Source of the DNA: Gavia stellata
Taxonomy: Eukaryota > Chordata > Aves > Gaviiformes > Gaviidae
Assembly: GCF_030936135.1 (NCBI RefSeq)
Contig: NC_082597.1
Location: 77,668,495-77,732,494 of the forward strand
DNA: 64,000 bases
Reading direction: 5' to 3'
How positions within the stretch are numbered: position 1 is the first letter of the stretch; each line of letters opens with the position of its first letter. The notes below the pieces were generated by a model. It was not told the DNA's origin. It worked only from the letters and a program-made list of their open reading frames with translations, and ran no database searches. Shown here piece by piece: positions 11,286 through 23,906 of the stretch. The position numbers and the translations under genes were made by a program.

Positions 11286-14200
11286 GCACATCAATTACAA
11301 GGTATACATGTACTAGAAGTAAAGCATAAAACTGCTCATTAATAACGCACAATTCCCAAAGGGAAAAAAACCCTTACAAAATACAGTAAGTCACACAAAC
11401 CAGTATCTAATACAAATTCCTTCATGAACATAAGCTTTTTACAAAGCTCTCTGTGGTGGTCATCACCTCACAATGAAAGTAGGTGCTGGCAGAAGGTAAG
11501 AGGAGCAAACAGTTACTGCAAAGTGCCAAGGTAAGGCTGATGACTGTAGATACGTACTTTGTTGGGCGTCTGCAGGGGTTATGGATCTTGGAGCCGACGT
11601 GGAAGTGCAGAGAAGACATGACGCTGGCAGAGGCATGGATGGTATTGCTTCCAGCTACTTGGTTTCCTTTGCTTTTCTTGCAAGTTGGCACTAATAGCAC
11701 CGCCTTACGTCTCATAGGACTGGCTCTCCCACTGCCAGAAGCACTGACCCTCTCCCTGCCGAAGCTCTCAGCATCAAGGAGAGAGCAGTTTGGACTGTCT
11801 GCCAGTATCTGCACGCCACTTACAGCGTGTCTTTGCTGGAGGTCCTTTTTGTTCCCTGCTGAAGTGCTTTGAATGGTTCTGCAATGGTCTGATGAAATAC
11901 TCTTTTTAGAAAAATGGAATCTCTTCAGTTTAGTGTGAATCAAGGTTTAAAAAATACTGACTCCATTTTATTTGAAGTGCTACGTTTCTCACAATGTAAA
12001 ACACCCCAGTTGCACTGTGGCAGCTCTGTTAGGGCTTTACAAGCTGAGCTGCATGCAGAGGTGTGTACGCAGAAGCTTCTGTGACGAGTGAGAATGGGCC
12101 AGGCCTCAAGCGTACCTAGGACAGGATGGAGTCTAATGCCAGCAGGGTGGCACTCTTGGCAGTGGCATTTGAATTCTTTCTTATTAGCTGTTGCCTGCCC
12201 TTACTCAGTGACACTAGGCATTTTTTACTAGTTGGTTTGCAAAGAAAAGGGGTATGCGCATATTGGTATCCTACTCAGATTGGGCCTTCTTTGAAGACTG
12301 GGCAGTCCTGTGGTCTCCAGCCTTGTTGGGTCCCCCTGTACCATTTATTCCTGCATGGCTTTAGTCACGTACCATCATGCACTATTGTAGCCATGAACTA
12401 GCTCAAATCACTCAGTAGTCTATCCCTTTTGAGTTCAACAGAAGACTAAAATTCACTCAAATCAAAGGGGTACAAAAGGAAAACTTGATTGTTCATTGAC
12501 AAGGTATTCCTCATGTTGGTTATACAGTAAAATATATGGTTATTTTAAAGTTATTCAGATTTGCAGAACAAAATATTAGTCATGAAGGATTAATTTGGCA
12601 TTATCATGGCTTTGTGTTACGATTTCTAGATGAATCCCTCTGTCATTTCCAGGTTCTCCATGTATATATCTTAAATAATTTAATTTCACAGGATTTGCTC
12701 ATGTAATTGATACTGTATGATTTTAAAATAAACCTGTCCTGTGGCAAGTTAAGTCAAGCTATTGCAACCTAGTGACCAAGCACTCCACATACTCCTGTCG
12801 TAGCATCATTGCCCTTCTGGCTTACAAATGAATTCTTAGATTTGTGAGGGGTAAACTCTAAAGCCAGTCGGTGGCTGAGGGAATTGGATTATTGCCTTGT
12901 AAAGCAGAGGGACAATGGTATTATTGCTTTTGAAATCTATCGTTTGTTGATTTTCTTCTGTTTCTCTTTCAACTTCAAGGAATATGGGGGAGGAATGGGG
13001 TGCCTGTGTTGCTTCTTAATAAAGCTCTCCTCTTCAGGAGGGTGTGTGAAGCTGAAGCCAAGATGTGCTCAGATGTTTGACGTCTTAGCACAATCATTGC
13101 CAATGATCTTAAAATGTATATTAAGGTTGAAACGATTGCTACCCTGGAGTTTGACTCAATGAAAGGGCTTCACTTACCTTGTAATGCATATGACAATATG
13201 GTTAACAGTGATGGGGATTGCCAGCATCTACTCTATTGTGACAAAATATTCACCAGAGAACTTTGGAAAAACTCACATTCAGTATTCTGACACTTAGATT
13301 AGGCTCAAATGGCAATAGATGGATGGGAAGGCAAAGAAAAGTTATCTACCACAGGTTTGTCTTGTGATCTTTTTCCACCTTTGTGTGGATTTGCCAGAAC
13401 AACTTAATTTTCTTCCTATTGAGCATTTCCTCAGATACGTTGCTTCCTTTCAGAGATAATATTGTCCATCTAGGATTAAAATATTGCTTACAGACTGCTT
13501 TCTTCTTGAGACTCTTTCTATATCATTTGCCTATAGAAGTTGTCTAAATGGTGTTTCTCTTCAGGTGACTTGCTCAATCTCCCTCTTGTAGTCTTTCTCT
13601 CTCCTGCTTATCCACCATTTTTTCAGCTCTTGTCATTTAGTTGATTTTCTTGAAAGCTGTTCCTTGAAGTCTGATCTTACCTCTCCCATCTTGAGGCACA
13701 TCAATATAATTTTCTGGAAGACATAAACCACAAATGTTCCCATAATATTTCATGAGCACACAACATCAAAGTATTTCCTGTAAAGAAAAACTTGTTGTTT
13801 TCTCAGTTTGGATTTAATTTGGGGAGGCAAGAAAGAGGAAGAAAAAGTGTGAGAAAAAAGAAGAGGTGTTAGGGCATCTCTACCTTCCCTCATTAGCTCT
13901 GTTTGACCCAGTGTGAGCTTGTGTGATATGGATGGTTGCATTCTCCTTCTCTTTTTTTCTATATATTCAGAGTGGGAGGCTAATCTTGTTTCTCCCTGTC
14001 TGTATTAAACTGGTCCTGGTTCTGCAAAATATTAATCACACAGTAGGTGTGCAAGTTGCTTATTCTTACCCATAACCTGGGGGAACATGGAGTGCTGCCT
14101 AGATCCTGGGTCTGGGTGCATACCCAAGGTGCTGATGATGTGCCAGGCCAACCTCTGGGTGAGTATCATCAAGAAGGAACCCTGGGAACTTAGCAAGGAG

Positions 14201-17200
14201 GGAGATGGGATGCTTTCCTGCAGGTCACGGAGCCGTGGCTGCCAGAGACAGCAAGGATGTATGCTACATGATAAAAATCAAATTTCACCCCAAATCCCTC
14301 TTTCTGTATGCATGCCAGTGTACCCATTCCACATTGTTGTGTTGTCTACTACCTGTGAGATGAGAAGATCAACTACTTGCCTGAAAAGGTGAAAGAGGAA
14401 ATGCAAAGAACTTCTAAACTCTTCATTTCTCTACTGTACTCTCAAAGTACAAAGTGCAGAGGGCTTCCTTCTGCAACCATAAATCTACTTTGAAGTAAAT
14501 CTTATTTCTGTGGACAGTCTCACTGGAGCTGTTTACATAAGTAACGTGTGCCTGTGACCATACGGTAAATGCCTATTGCGCTCACCCATCACCAAGGTAT
14601 GCATCACACCAAGCATAGGCTGCTTACTCTAATCCCAATTCCTTTCATATGATGAGAAAATGCACTTCTATTTCCACATATGTAAAGGAGTAAATATTAT
14701 ATTCATGTGCTTTCCTCACAGAAGTGTTGTGAGTATTTATCAATTTTTGCTTGCAGTGCCTCCTGGACGTAAGAAATGCTTTAAATCTGCTCATCTTCAC
14801 CTTGTGCAGAGTGTGTGCGTGTACCTGGCTACATGTGATGCGTCCATACATGAACTGTGGCGGTGTGTAGGTAAGTTGGCTGAAAGCCCAACCACGGAAA
14901 GTTTTGAGGTAGACTAAGATTACTAATCACAATAATAAATCAAAGCAATGCATCTGTTTGCTCAAGCAGGCAAGCATAATGGTACGAAGACAAGCTGTTG
15001 GAGGCACAGTTTGGTATCCTAGTAGCAACAATACCTAATTAACTTCTCCCACCAGACAAGAGTTCTTTGCATATTGGGTATTCCCAAGTCTACATGCTAC
15101 ATTATACATACTGCATTCCATTAATGTATAAAATATAAAGAAACATCTGGTTCAGACAACAGAATACCTGTGGGAATCAGCATCTTTGAGGCTATTTAGT
15201 GTTTTACCCATCAAAAATATTCAGTATATGAGGCTTGAGTCTCAACTTCCGCATCAGCTTAACTCCATTGAAATTGCAGCAGTGAATCTGCTCAGAAGTG
15301 CGAGGTTGGGTAGGCAGCCACCTGAGCTGTCGCTCAACTGTATTATCTTAATTCAGATTCAGGCATTTCTCACAGTACTGTTAGCCAGGGAGAACCTCTG
15401 AGCAGAAATACGCAATTCTCTCGGAACTAACTCGGAGGATTTCAGCCTTCACCCAAAACTCAGTCAAATGAAACCTATGTCAAGGTTTGACAGTTAATTG
15501 CTTCCTAATAATCAAATAGCCTAGACAGCCTTATTCATGTTAGAAATACAAAAAAATTGTGTTGCATGATTTTGTTCTGTCACTGTCCTTTTTTGACGTT
15601 GGTAGAAATGGATACTAACAAAACATGCAAACCTGCCTCTTGTGAGGTCTGCATGCAGATGGAAGTTTAAAACAAGTTGGTTGTATCTAGAAGAGAGTCT
15701 CCTGAGACTTAGTTATAACTAATTTAAAAAATACCTGGGGAGAGAGAAACGGAATAGTATGAGCACATACCACGGCTTGGAGCCACCTACATCCTTCACA
15801 GCACCTTCAGTTACTTCTTTTCACTCTTCTGTAGAGTGCTATGTGTGCTTTAGCTCAGATGAAATACTTTACTAATCTACAAACTGCATAATTTAAATCA
15901 CTAGATTGTTTGACAGGATGCGTTTTCTTTCAGTTATTTATTTCTTTTTAAAGACATGTTTAAAGATGGAGCAGGTAGAGCAGGTATTTGTGTGCTCCAG
16001 GACAGAATGCAATTTTAAATGTGTCAGACCCATCAGCCAGTTAGTCTTTTCCTGTACCTGAGAGTCCCAAAGTTGCTCCTGGCCAGATCCTTCTTCTAAG
16101 GTTAATGTAAAATCACGAGTGTCACCAAGGTGGTGTGAAATGAGAGTTCCTGGATCCAAAGACCATAGGAAAGTTTATATTTGTATGCAGCACAGAAGAT
16201 AAAATATCACTCATGCGAGTAGCTTCAATTCTCTCCCAGTTCCCCTAATGTATGTATAAAGCTATGGGTGAATGAGCGGGAGGGTGAGAACAGCAGAGCC
16301 AGCAACACATAGACCACACTCAGTCACTCAGCTCTGAAAGCCTCTTACATCAAGTATGAAGTATTCACCCTGCGATTTCCGAGCTCCTGGCTGAGCCTGG
16401 TGCCGAATTAATAGCTTCTGCCTGAAACCGAACCCAGACAGGACAGATGTCAGGCTAAAAGGTCCTCTTCCTCTAGTGAGAAGTGAGGTGGAGTGTGTGA
16501 TTGACCGATTGATGGCTGGACCAGTAAAGTTGAGAGGTACTGCTTCAGATTGTTTTGCCATAGTGGGATCACTGAAAATACTTGCATTTGCCGAAGAAAG
16601 ATGAATGCTAATTTCCATGTGCAGTTAGCCAGAGTATTATATCCCAACCTCCCAACACAGCGTGCTTGGCAAAAGAAACCCCTTATTTGTCGCTTCTGGT
16701 CACTTCTGCAGGATTTTAATGTATTTAGAGCTGAAGCATGTGCTCTGGAGGTGGCTCAGGTTGCTCCCACTCACTAGCAAAGGTTACCGTCATTGTGTAG
16801 CACCCCAGATGATTGCCATCGCTGCTCTACCTGACTGCTCAGTGAAGAGCACCCAGTCAAGCTGCATCGATTTTCACTGCCCGGCAAGGAGGTAGCTAAC
16901 TAAAAGATTGCCTCCTCTTCCACAGCAATGACTTTGCATGGTGGCTTAGTTCCGCTGGAAAAAAATGACATCCATTAATAATGAAAGAATGATTCAGGGC
17001 CTCTGGAGACAAGGTTTTTTTCAGGGACTTTTGTCATTTTCTGACAAATGAAGTAAACAGTTGTTGCATTCACCGTTCCAGGGCCTCTTGCTAAGTCAGT
17101 GTTCACATAAAAGTGCCATCAATCACCACAGCCCCTTCAGACCTCAGATAACAAAGCAAACAGTCTCCACAAATGTCCAGATCTCGCTCTGGCATAAAAT

Positions 17201-20200
17201 TGTATTACACTGACCTAAGCAGACCTGCACTGATCTGCGCCTGTTGAGGTTCTGCTGCAATGCCTTCAAATGTGGTCATGCTGGGAGTGGAAGAAAAGCA
17301 TTCGCTCTCTCTGTTCATAGGAAGAGCTTGGATACCAGGCTAACAAACAGCTTTCTGCAATAAGAAGCCCTTGGCGGATACACTGATTATTATAGGCAAT
17401 AGGAATGTCCTCCTTCCCCATAAATGGAAGGACAAGGGAGGACAAAGCACAATGCACTAGATTTTGAAAAAAGCTGCACAAGATTGAAAGGAAGGATATG
17501 AGAAATGAATTGCAGGACAAGCACCAAATGAAAAGCCATTCAGTTGTCTAAATATATTACAAACCAGAAAGAAATAGAACATAATCTAATCCCTCTGCCT
17601 GGGGAGTCTGCCAAAGAGCAGGGAAATAATTTTCATAGCTTGGCATCTGTACACTTCTATGGCTATATTATACATAGCATACAACATTATGTCCAAAATG
17701 TATGCTGAAAGGCTGCCTGGGTTACCAAGTCTAATTCTTAAAAGTTATGAAATGCCAGAATGAACGCTACCGGTGCAATCTCAATTTGGCCCTCTTGTTT
17801 GCATGAAAGAAAGCGGAAAGTCTCAGACTTTTTAGGTAGGGCTCGCCATCTTTTTTTCTTTGGGAGAACATCAAAATAGCTGAATGATTCAGGTTTTTCT
17901 GATGTAGGGGAAACGTCAACAGCAACTAAAATTTGCTGCAGGTTGGCTCAGTCCTGAAGAAGTCAAATGTTTCGGTTTTTTGAATGGACTAGGAACACTT
18001 CAACATTAAGCAGTGGCATTGGATGTTGCCATCTTGCCATAAAGGAGCGGTGGTTTGGCCCCTATTTTCATCCCCAGGCTGAGCGATCTTTTACTGGGTT
18101 ACATCCCCTTTGATGCAGAACAAATTCTCCTCTGGTCTAGCTGTGAAATGCATCACACACCTGCATGAGGTCAGATGAGAGGACTGCCTGAAATGGTGGC
18201 AAATCAATTTTGTTACAGCCATTATGTAAAATGACCACTATCACTGGTAGCTATCGCTAACGTTTCTGAAATACTAGCTGGCTCAGGGAAGATAGACAGC
18301 TGGTGCTTAAGAGTTTAAACAAAACCCAGGCACTGGAAATTTTCAACTTCAAAAACAGACTCTGAATTTTCAACTCAAGGGTTATTTCTACCGTAGCTGA
18401 AAATTCTGTAAAGGTGAAGAGAAATGTCAAAGTATGTTTGAAAGCTAATACCTCAGGAAAGCGTTAGGGCTTAAACAGAGTAAGTGTGCAACACATACCA
18501 GATTCATCATTCATCATTCAGAGTTAAGCAATCCCTTACCTGCAGACCTAAGAAAAGATGACGGAAATACCTGGGATGTGTTAAGAATGAAACCAGAAGC
18601 TTCTGCCCTGGGAGGTGTGCTCTTGGTGGTTGGGGGATGCATAAATGGGGCCAGCTGAGAGAATCCCATTGCTAAGTAGTCAGAAATGTCTGGGATGCTT
18701 CCATGCATCAGTTGTTAAGAAATACTGTGGGACTTCATAACAGGCCCGTAAGCCCCAGGGAGGCACGGGACAGATGGGCTTGTTAAATCTTGATCATATT
18801 CCACAGGGACATTTTGGAGGGGTTCCTATTTGAAGGCAGGTATCAACTGTATTAAGCTGGCGACCTGTAACTTACCTAATGCAGGTGTGAATAAGAAAGG
18901 TTATTACTCGAAAGGTTATTACGTGCTCTGGATTAAGCATAGCTGGAGAACCTTGAACCACAACTCGCCTGAGTCATGGATACGGGGTGTAGCACCAGAG
19001 TGCTCAGAAGATTCAGCAGTTCCCTGCTAGTTCAAGAGAAGACTTTCTCAGCAGGATTTCTCTTTTGGAGGACATAACCTACCCTTTTGCTATCGTAGCT
19101 TGTGAATTGCTATCTTTATTTAAGAGCATCAGGCAAAAGATAGGTTGGTTGCAACAATGAGTGGAAGAACATGCATTTAGCTGGTGTCTTCTGGAAAGAC
19201 AAGTCCTACTTACAACACTTCTGCGACGTGCCCTGAGCAGTGCTGGGATGTGCTACGTACTTCAACATACACAAGGCTATCAGGAGAGAAAGCTTTTGCT
19301 GGGGTGCGCTAAAGATTATACTAAGTTCATAGTAGTCCCACTGACGCACCGGCAAGCCTGCTTTCTGTAATTGATGCTGGGAAAGCCACAATCACATGAA
19401 AGATGCTGTCTGCTCATTTTGTTGCTTTGCAGGTGGGAAGAAGCCATTTGGATTAGATGCGTTTCCTTTGGATTGTGCTTACAGCAATGTATTTGCTCAC
19501 GCTGCAATGCGTTAGCGTCAGTACAATGGCAAACTGAATGAAGACATCAGACATGAGGCGTGACTAGGACCAACTCAAAAGTGCAGGTGGAACAGGTCCT
19601 ACCTACGAGTCACTGGAAATGGGGCTGCATGTCACCTGTCAGACTGATTTCCTCCCTTCCACCTGGGAAATAGAGGTGGGAAATAGGCGTGTGCTTACTT
19701 CCATTGTGCTTTCAGAGCAGAATCGCCTGTCCGTGTTACGGAAGCTAATTATCATATAAAGGCTTAATATGTTACCAAAGTGAATGCTGTCAGCTGTCTT
19801 AGACATTGGAGCATTGTAGCAATATATTCAAGAGTAGCAATGACTGTTTACAATGCTTGAGAAAGGGTTACTAGAAGTCAAGTGCACAAATTATGAAGCA
19901 GTGCAATTTTTAAGAAATTTCCATTTTAATAATTTGTTATGACTGTTGGTAAACCCGGCTTTTAAATTGCTCGCTCCGTTTCTTAAGAATCTCACCTCTT
20001 TTAGCCTGGATTAAGCTTGTGTAACTCCCATAAGGACTGGGGCATATAAAACAAATGGCACTTCACATCACTGCTGAGAGCTCCTCACTGGCTTTAAAGG
20101 AGCTTTAGAAACTTTGGGAAGATCTTGCGTTCCCAGGGGTAGGCTGGTTTAGGCACTTGTATGGGAGGAGCTGCTGGCCAGGTCCTTGGTTGTGCTGCTG

Positions 20201-21932
20201 TCCTGCAGAGGAAAGGCTGGTGGGTCAGGGGAGGCGCAGGGCTACTCTCCATACCAGAGGGACATACAGCAACTTGAAGGATTTACACTCTACTGTTGCT
20301 TATTTCCTAGCTAAATCTGAACCCAATACTAAGACCTACTAATTAACGACAGCCAAGCCCCCCACTGGTGTGTGGGCACACATGAGATAAGGTTACTCAC
20401 ACCAGTGGAGAGTCTTTGTTTGCCGCTTTAAATTACTTTTTAATTTGATTCCATGACTTCTTGTTGCTAATGGGGAGTTCAAAGATGGTTTTTAGAGGAA
20501 CGCTTTGTCTATAGCGTCTGTTTGGGCTTCATACTGGTGGGTCCACTGGTTTGGACTTGTGTCTGGGGCAGTGCTCTGAGCTGGTAGCCCGAGAACTGGG
20601 GAACAAATTGCAACCAGTTAGAAATTGCCTCCCAGCTCTCCCCTGCAATGAAGGGGAGGGCCCCGCACCAATGCTGTTTTTGGCACGGCGTACTGATTTT
20701 TTTGGTAAGCGAAGCCTGGGATCTGCTCGGATCCCAGGTCTGTCTCACAGATGGATGCGGGAGGAGACTTGGCACTTGGAGTGAGCCTGGAGAGCTGCTG
20801 CAGGCGAGGACTTGCCTTCCCCACCTCCTCCACCAGAACTGCGGGTGTTAAAACAGCAGCTGGCTTAACTTTTATTATTAATATGGCTGCCTGGCTAACA
20901 GACCAAAGCTAAGAGAGAAAACGGGTTTCCTGTAGAGTTTCTGGAATATCTGTAATTGTACAAATTAAATACGTCTTTTGTCCCACCAACTGGGTTGGGT
21001 GGGAGAGGAATGAAACCACACAGGATACAATTTTCTCTATTTTTCACTAAAGGCTGTATTTTACAATTCTCACTTACAAAGAGCAGTGATGCGAAACCAA
21101 TAGGGTTGCTAACATAAATAAATATTACTTACTGTGAATAATGGTTTCTGAAGTAATCCTATGCTTCTGAAAAAGTCAAGTATTTTTCAGTTAGTAGCAA
21201 TGTTTTTCATTTGACAGTTCCTGAAATGGTTGATACTCCTGAACACAGTTCTGGAACGTAAAAACATCCAGTTCTCTTGGAGAATTTCTGAGGGTTTTTT
21301 AAAGGAAATACGAAGCATTCAAAGTTCTGATTTATGAGTGTTGAATAGAGGAACAGATGAAGGTTTGAGGACATAAATTGAAAGATGATCACTGAAAAGC
21401 TGCGTCTTCCCACACTGAAGCATTGCAGACTGATTTTTAATGACCTGAAATGTTTTCTTCCTCCTCTTAAGGTTATTTCAAAAAAATCCTCAAAACACCC
21501 TGGGCCTTCCAAAGCATCTTAAAATTGTGGATGGCCAATTACAAGTAAAACTGAAAGTGAGCTGGACTTACTAATTTACCAGACATCTATGAAACCCTCA
21601 AGTCACCATCAGGGTGCCCGAATCAGATGCATCACTGGAGGCTGAAATTCATCTGTCTGACTGTTGCCAAATTTTCCTGTAGGCTAATGTGTGGTAACCA
21701 TTAAATAACTGATACACCTGAAGGCAAATCAATTTGCATGGTTCACAAAAAAACCGCCTGGTTTCATCATGTATACAGTTTGAACTGCCTTCCATTTTTT
21801 TTCATGACCTCAGTGAGTCATGATGCCAAAATGAATAGGGATATCATCATCTTGTTCCACTTCAGACTGTGCTCATTTTCACATATTTTCAGCTAACTGG
21901 AGTGACCAAATAGCTTTAATTGCATTCCTGTC

Positions 21933-21973
21933 ATAGAGGAAGAATACTTGATTATAGAGGAAGAATACTTGAG
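21933..21973. repeat. Tandem duplication, 21-bp unit, two copies
   Basis: The string ATAGAGGAAGAATACTTGA occurs twice at 21-bp spacing with no mismatch, pointing to a fairly recent local duplication by slippage. Confidence 0.9.
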
Positions 21974-23839
21974 ATATTTAGACACGGAGAGGCCAAAAGG
22001 AACTATTGCTAGAGGCAAGATAGCCTTTTTTTGCCTGCTTCTTTAAGGTCTGGGGAAGGCATGTTGCTTTGGAAAGGAGATTATTGCTATGTGTAATTTA
22101 ACGGCATGGATACTCGAAGTGGATTTCATCTCACCTATCTTTAAACATCAAAACTGTTGCATGTCTGCATTTCCAGAGAGTCACCTCAGGCTCCTTTATT
22201 GTCAGCAGAAAGCAACAGGCACCTCTGCAGAGCTACTGTCCTCCTCCTGGGATAGGCGTCAAGTTGGGTGAGCGATGCTGCGGGGACTCCCCTTTGTCCT
22301 TACTGTCTCCAAGAGAAACCGATGGGTAATCAGTTCAGGTGCAGGTGCCTAAAAGTCTGATGCCTAACTTAGGGAATGAGTAGTCCCACTGCCCCCAAAA
22401 ACTGAATTATAAAAATGTGGAACACTAGGATGGATTTCTGTTACCATCATGTTTAGTCTCATACTGCCACATGCAAATATATAATCTTCTATGTAAATGT
22501 GTCCCACTCTGTGCTATTTACAATCCAGTACCACTAAGTGGAAGTTGTTCTGTAGCCTCCACGATATGGTTAGAAACCTTCTTCCCTCATGTTTATTCAC
22601 GAGCAGATTTGATTCGTGTGTTTAAGACCTGTATCATCCTAAAGATTTTGATGGAAAAACCAAGGCCTGTAGGTATTTCCTCACATACAGCTACCTCTGG
22701 AAAGATAAGCAGCTTCTTATACTGCATGTGCATGTGCAGTCCCAAAGATATTTTTTTTTCCCCTCCCTCACGAACTTCCATGGGCTGAGTGGCAGGAAAG
22801 GTGCACCCCTGAGGCTCGTGACTGTAGCACCCCAAGAGATGCTGCATGCCTCTGTGGATGGGGTAATAGATGGGCACTCTTAGGAGCAGGGCTTGATACT
22901 CAATTTTTTTTGCACAGTGAAATCCCTTGGTACTGCTGTAAAAGCTTTTAAAAAAATGTTTGAACCTTTGAATATTTTTACATCAGTGGTAAGGGCTGAA
23001 TTATCTGAGTGTCTCCCATTTCAGCTCATCCCAATTCCCAAAAGCTGATGTTACCGGCTTTCAAAATCTGTTCCCACAAAGGGGCTTTGACATACCTAAG
23101 ATACTCAAGTATTCTCCTCGTTTCCTGAGCTCTTATACAGCAGTGTCAACCCATACATCTAAGATCCAAGAGAGCACAATGAAAAGCACAAGAGGCTTTA
23201 CAAGAGCGTGCCCTTCTATGTAAAATTCAGGTACATGCTATGAGAAAAAGGCCTCCTTTCACGCTGGCTGACAATCTGAATTTAATAGATCCGCCACAAA
23301 TTGAAAGCCAGGTTTAAAAAGCAAGCAGTAAAACTTGCCATGTGATTTATGATGTAGCTTGCTAGGACACTGCCATTCCCTGCTTACGCAACGTCCTAAA
23401 GCACCCAAAAACTTTAGTAGGGATATTTTAAAAACAAAACCACCCAAACTTTGGTGTAACAGTACTGCCTGATTCAGAAAGAAAAGGAGTTATAGAGTGT
23501 ATTCTTTTATTAAGTCTAACAGCTTCTAAATTTTTTGTAATTCCTTTGCCATACAGTGACCAATAATGTATTTATGAATGAAGGACACAATTTAAAAGGA
23601 CGTTTATGCAAGCTATACTCAGTGTAGAGTATCTTTACTCATGTAGATGGCCTGTTATAAGTATCATAACAGGTCTTTGCAACTTACAGCTGAGATTAAA
23701 TGTAGATTTATTATACAGGATGATGTATGTGGTTTGTACCTTGACGTTAATTGAGCTGTACAGAGAAGTTAGTAAGTAAGTGAGGGAGAAATGTGGCCAT
23801 ATGTAAGGAACTATGTGGCTATATGTATAGTGTTATGAG

Positions 23840-23906
23840 TGCACATGCACATGTTTATGTATATATGTACATATGTACATAGGTATATATGTATATATAT
23901 GTATCT
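23840..23906. repeat. TATG/TACA/TA-rich alternating purine-pyrimidine tract
   Basis: An interrupted run of ATGT, ACAT and TATA units alternates purine and pyrimidine almost throughout. It is low-complexity intronic DNA. Confidence 0.75.

Larger units (their letters stand above)
9705..12078 (-). other. SHISAL1: SHISAL1 candidate terminal exon (stop completion and 3' UTR)
   Basis: Read on the minus strand, a strong acceptor (pyrimidine-rich CCATTCTCACTCGTCACAG) ends at 12079 and the next base, 12078, is A. The last coding exon ends ..GCC-TG at its donor, so joining the two gives TGA directly after the Ser-Ala that also ends the mammalian protein as I recall it. About 2.35 kb downstream are two AATAAA hexamers on the minus strand (9764-9759 and 9732-9727), giving a plausible 3' end near 9705-9745. 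The open frames on either strand inside this block (for example 11422-11943) match nothing known and fit UTR sequence. Seen: acceptor, A, hexamers. Inferred: that they belong to this gene across a 27-kb intron. Confidence 0.45.

Noticed and set aside
11422..11943. 173-codon minus-strand frame in the candidate 3' UTR
   Set aside because: No family resemblance, and a plus-strand frame of 129 codons overlaps it; it is best read as UTR composition.
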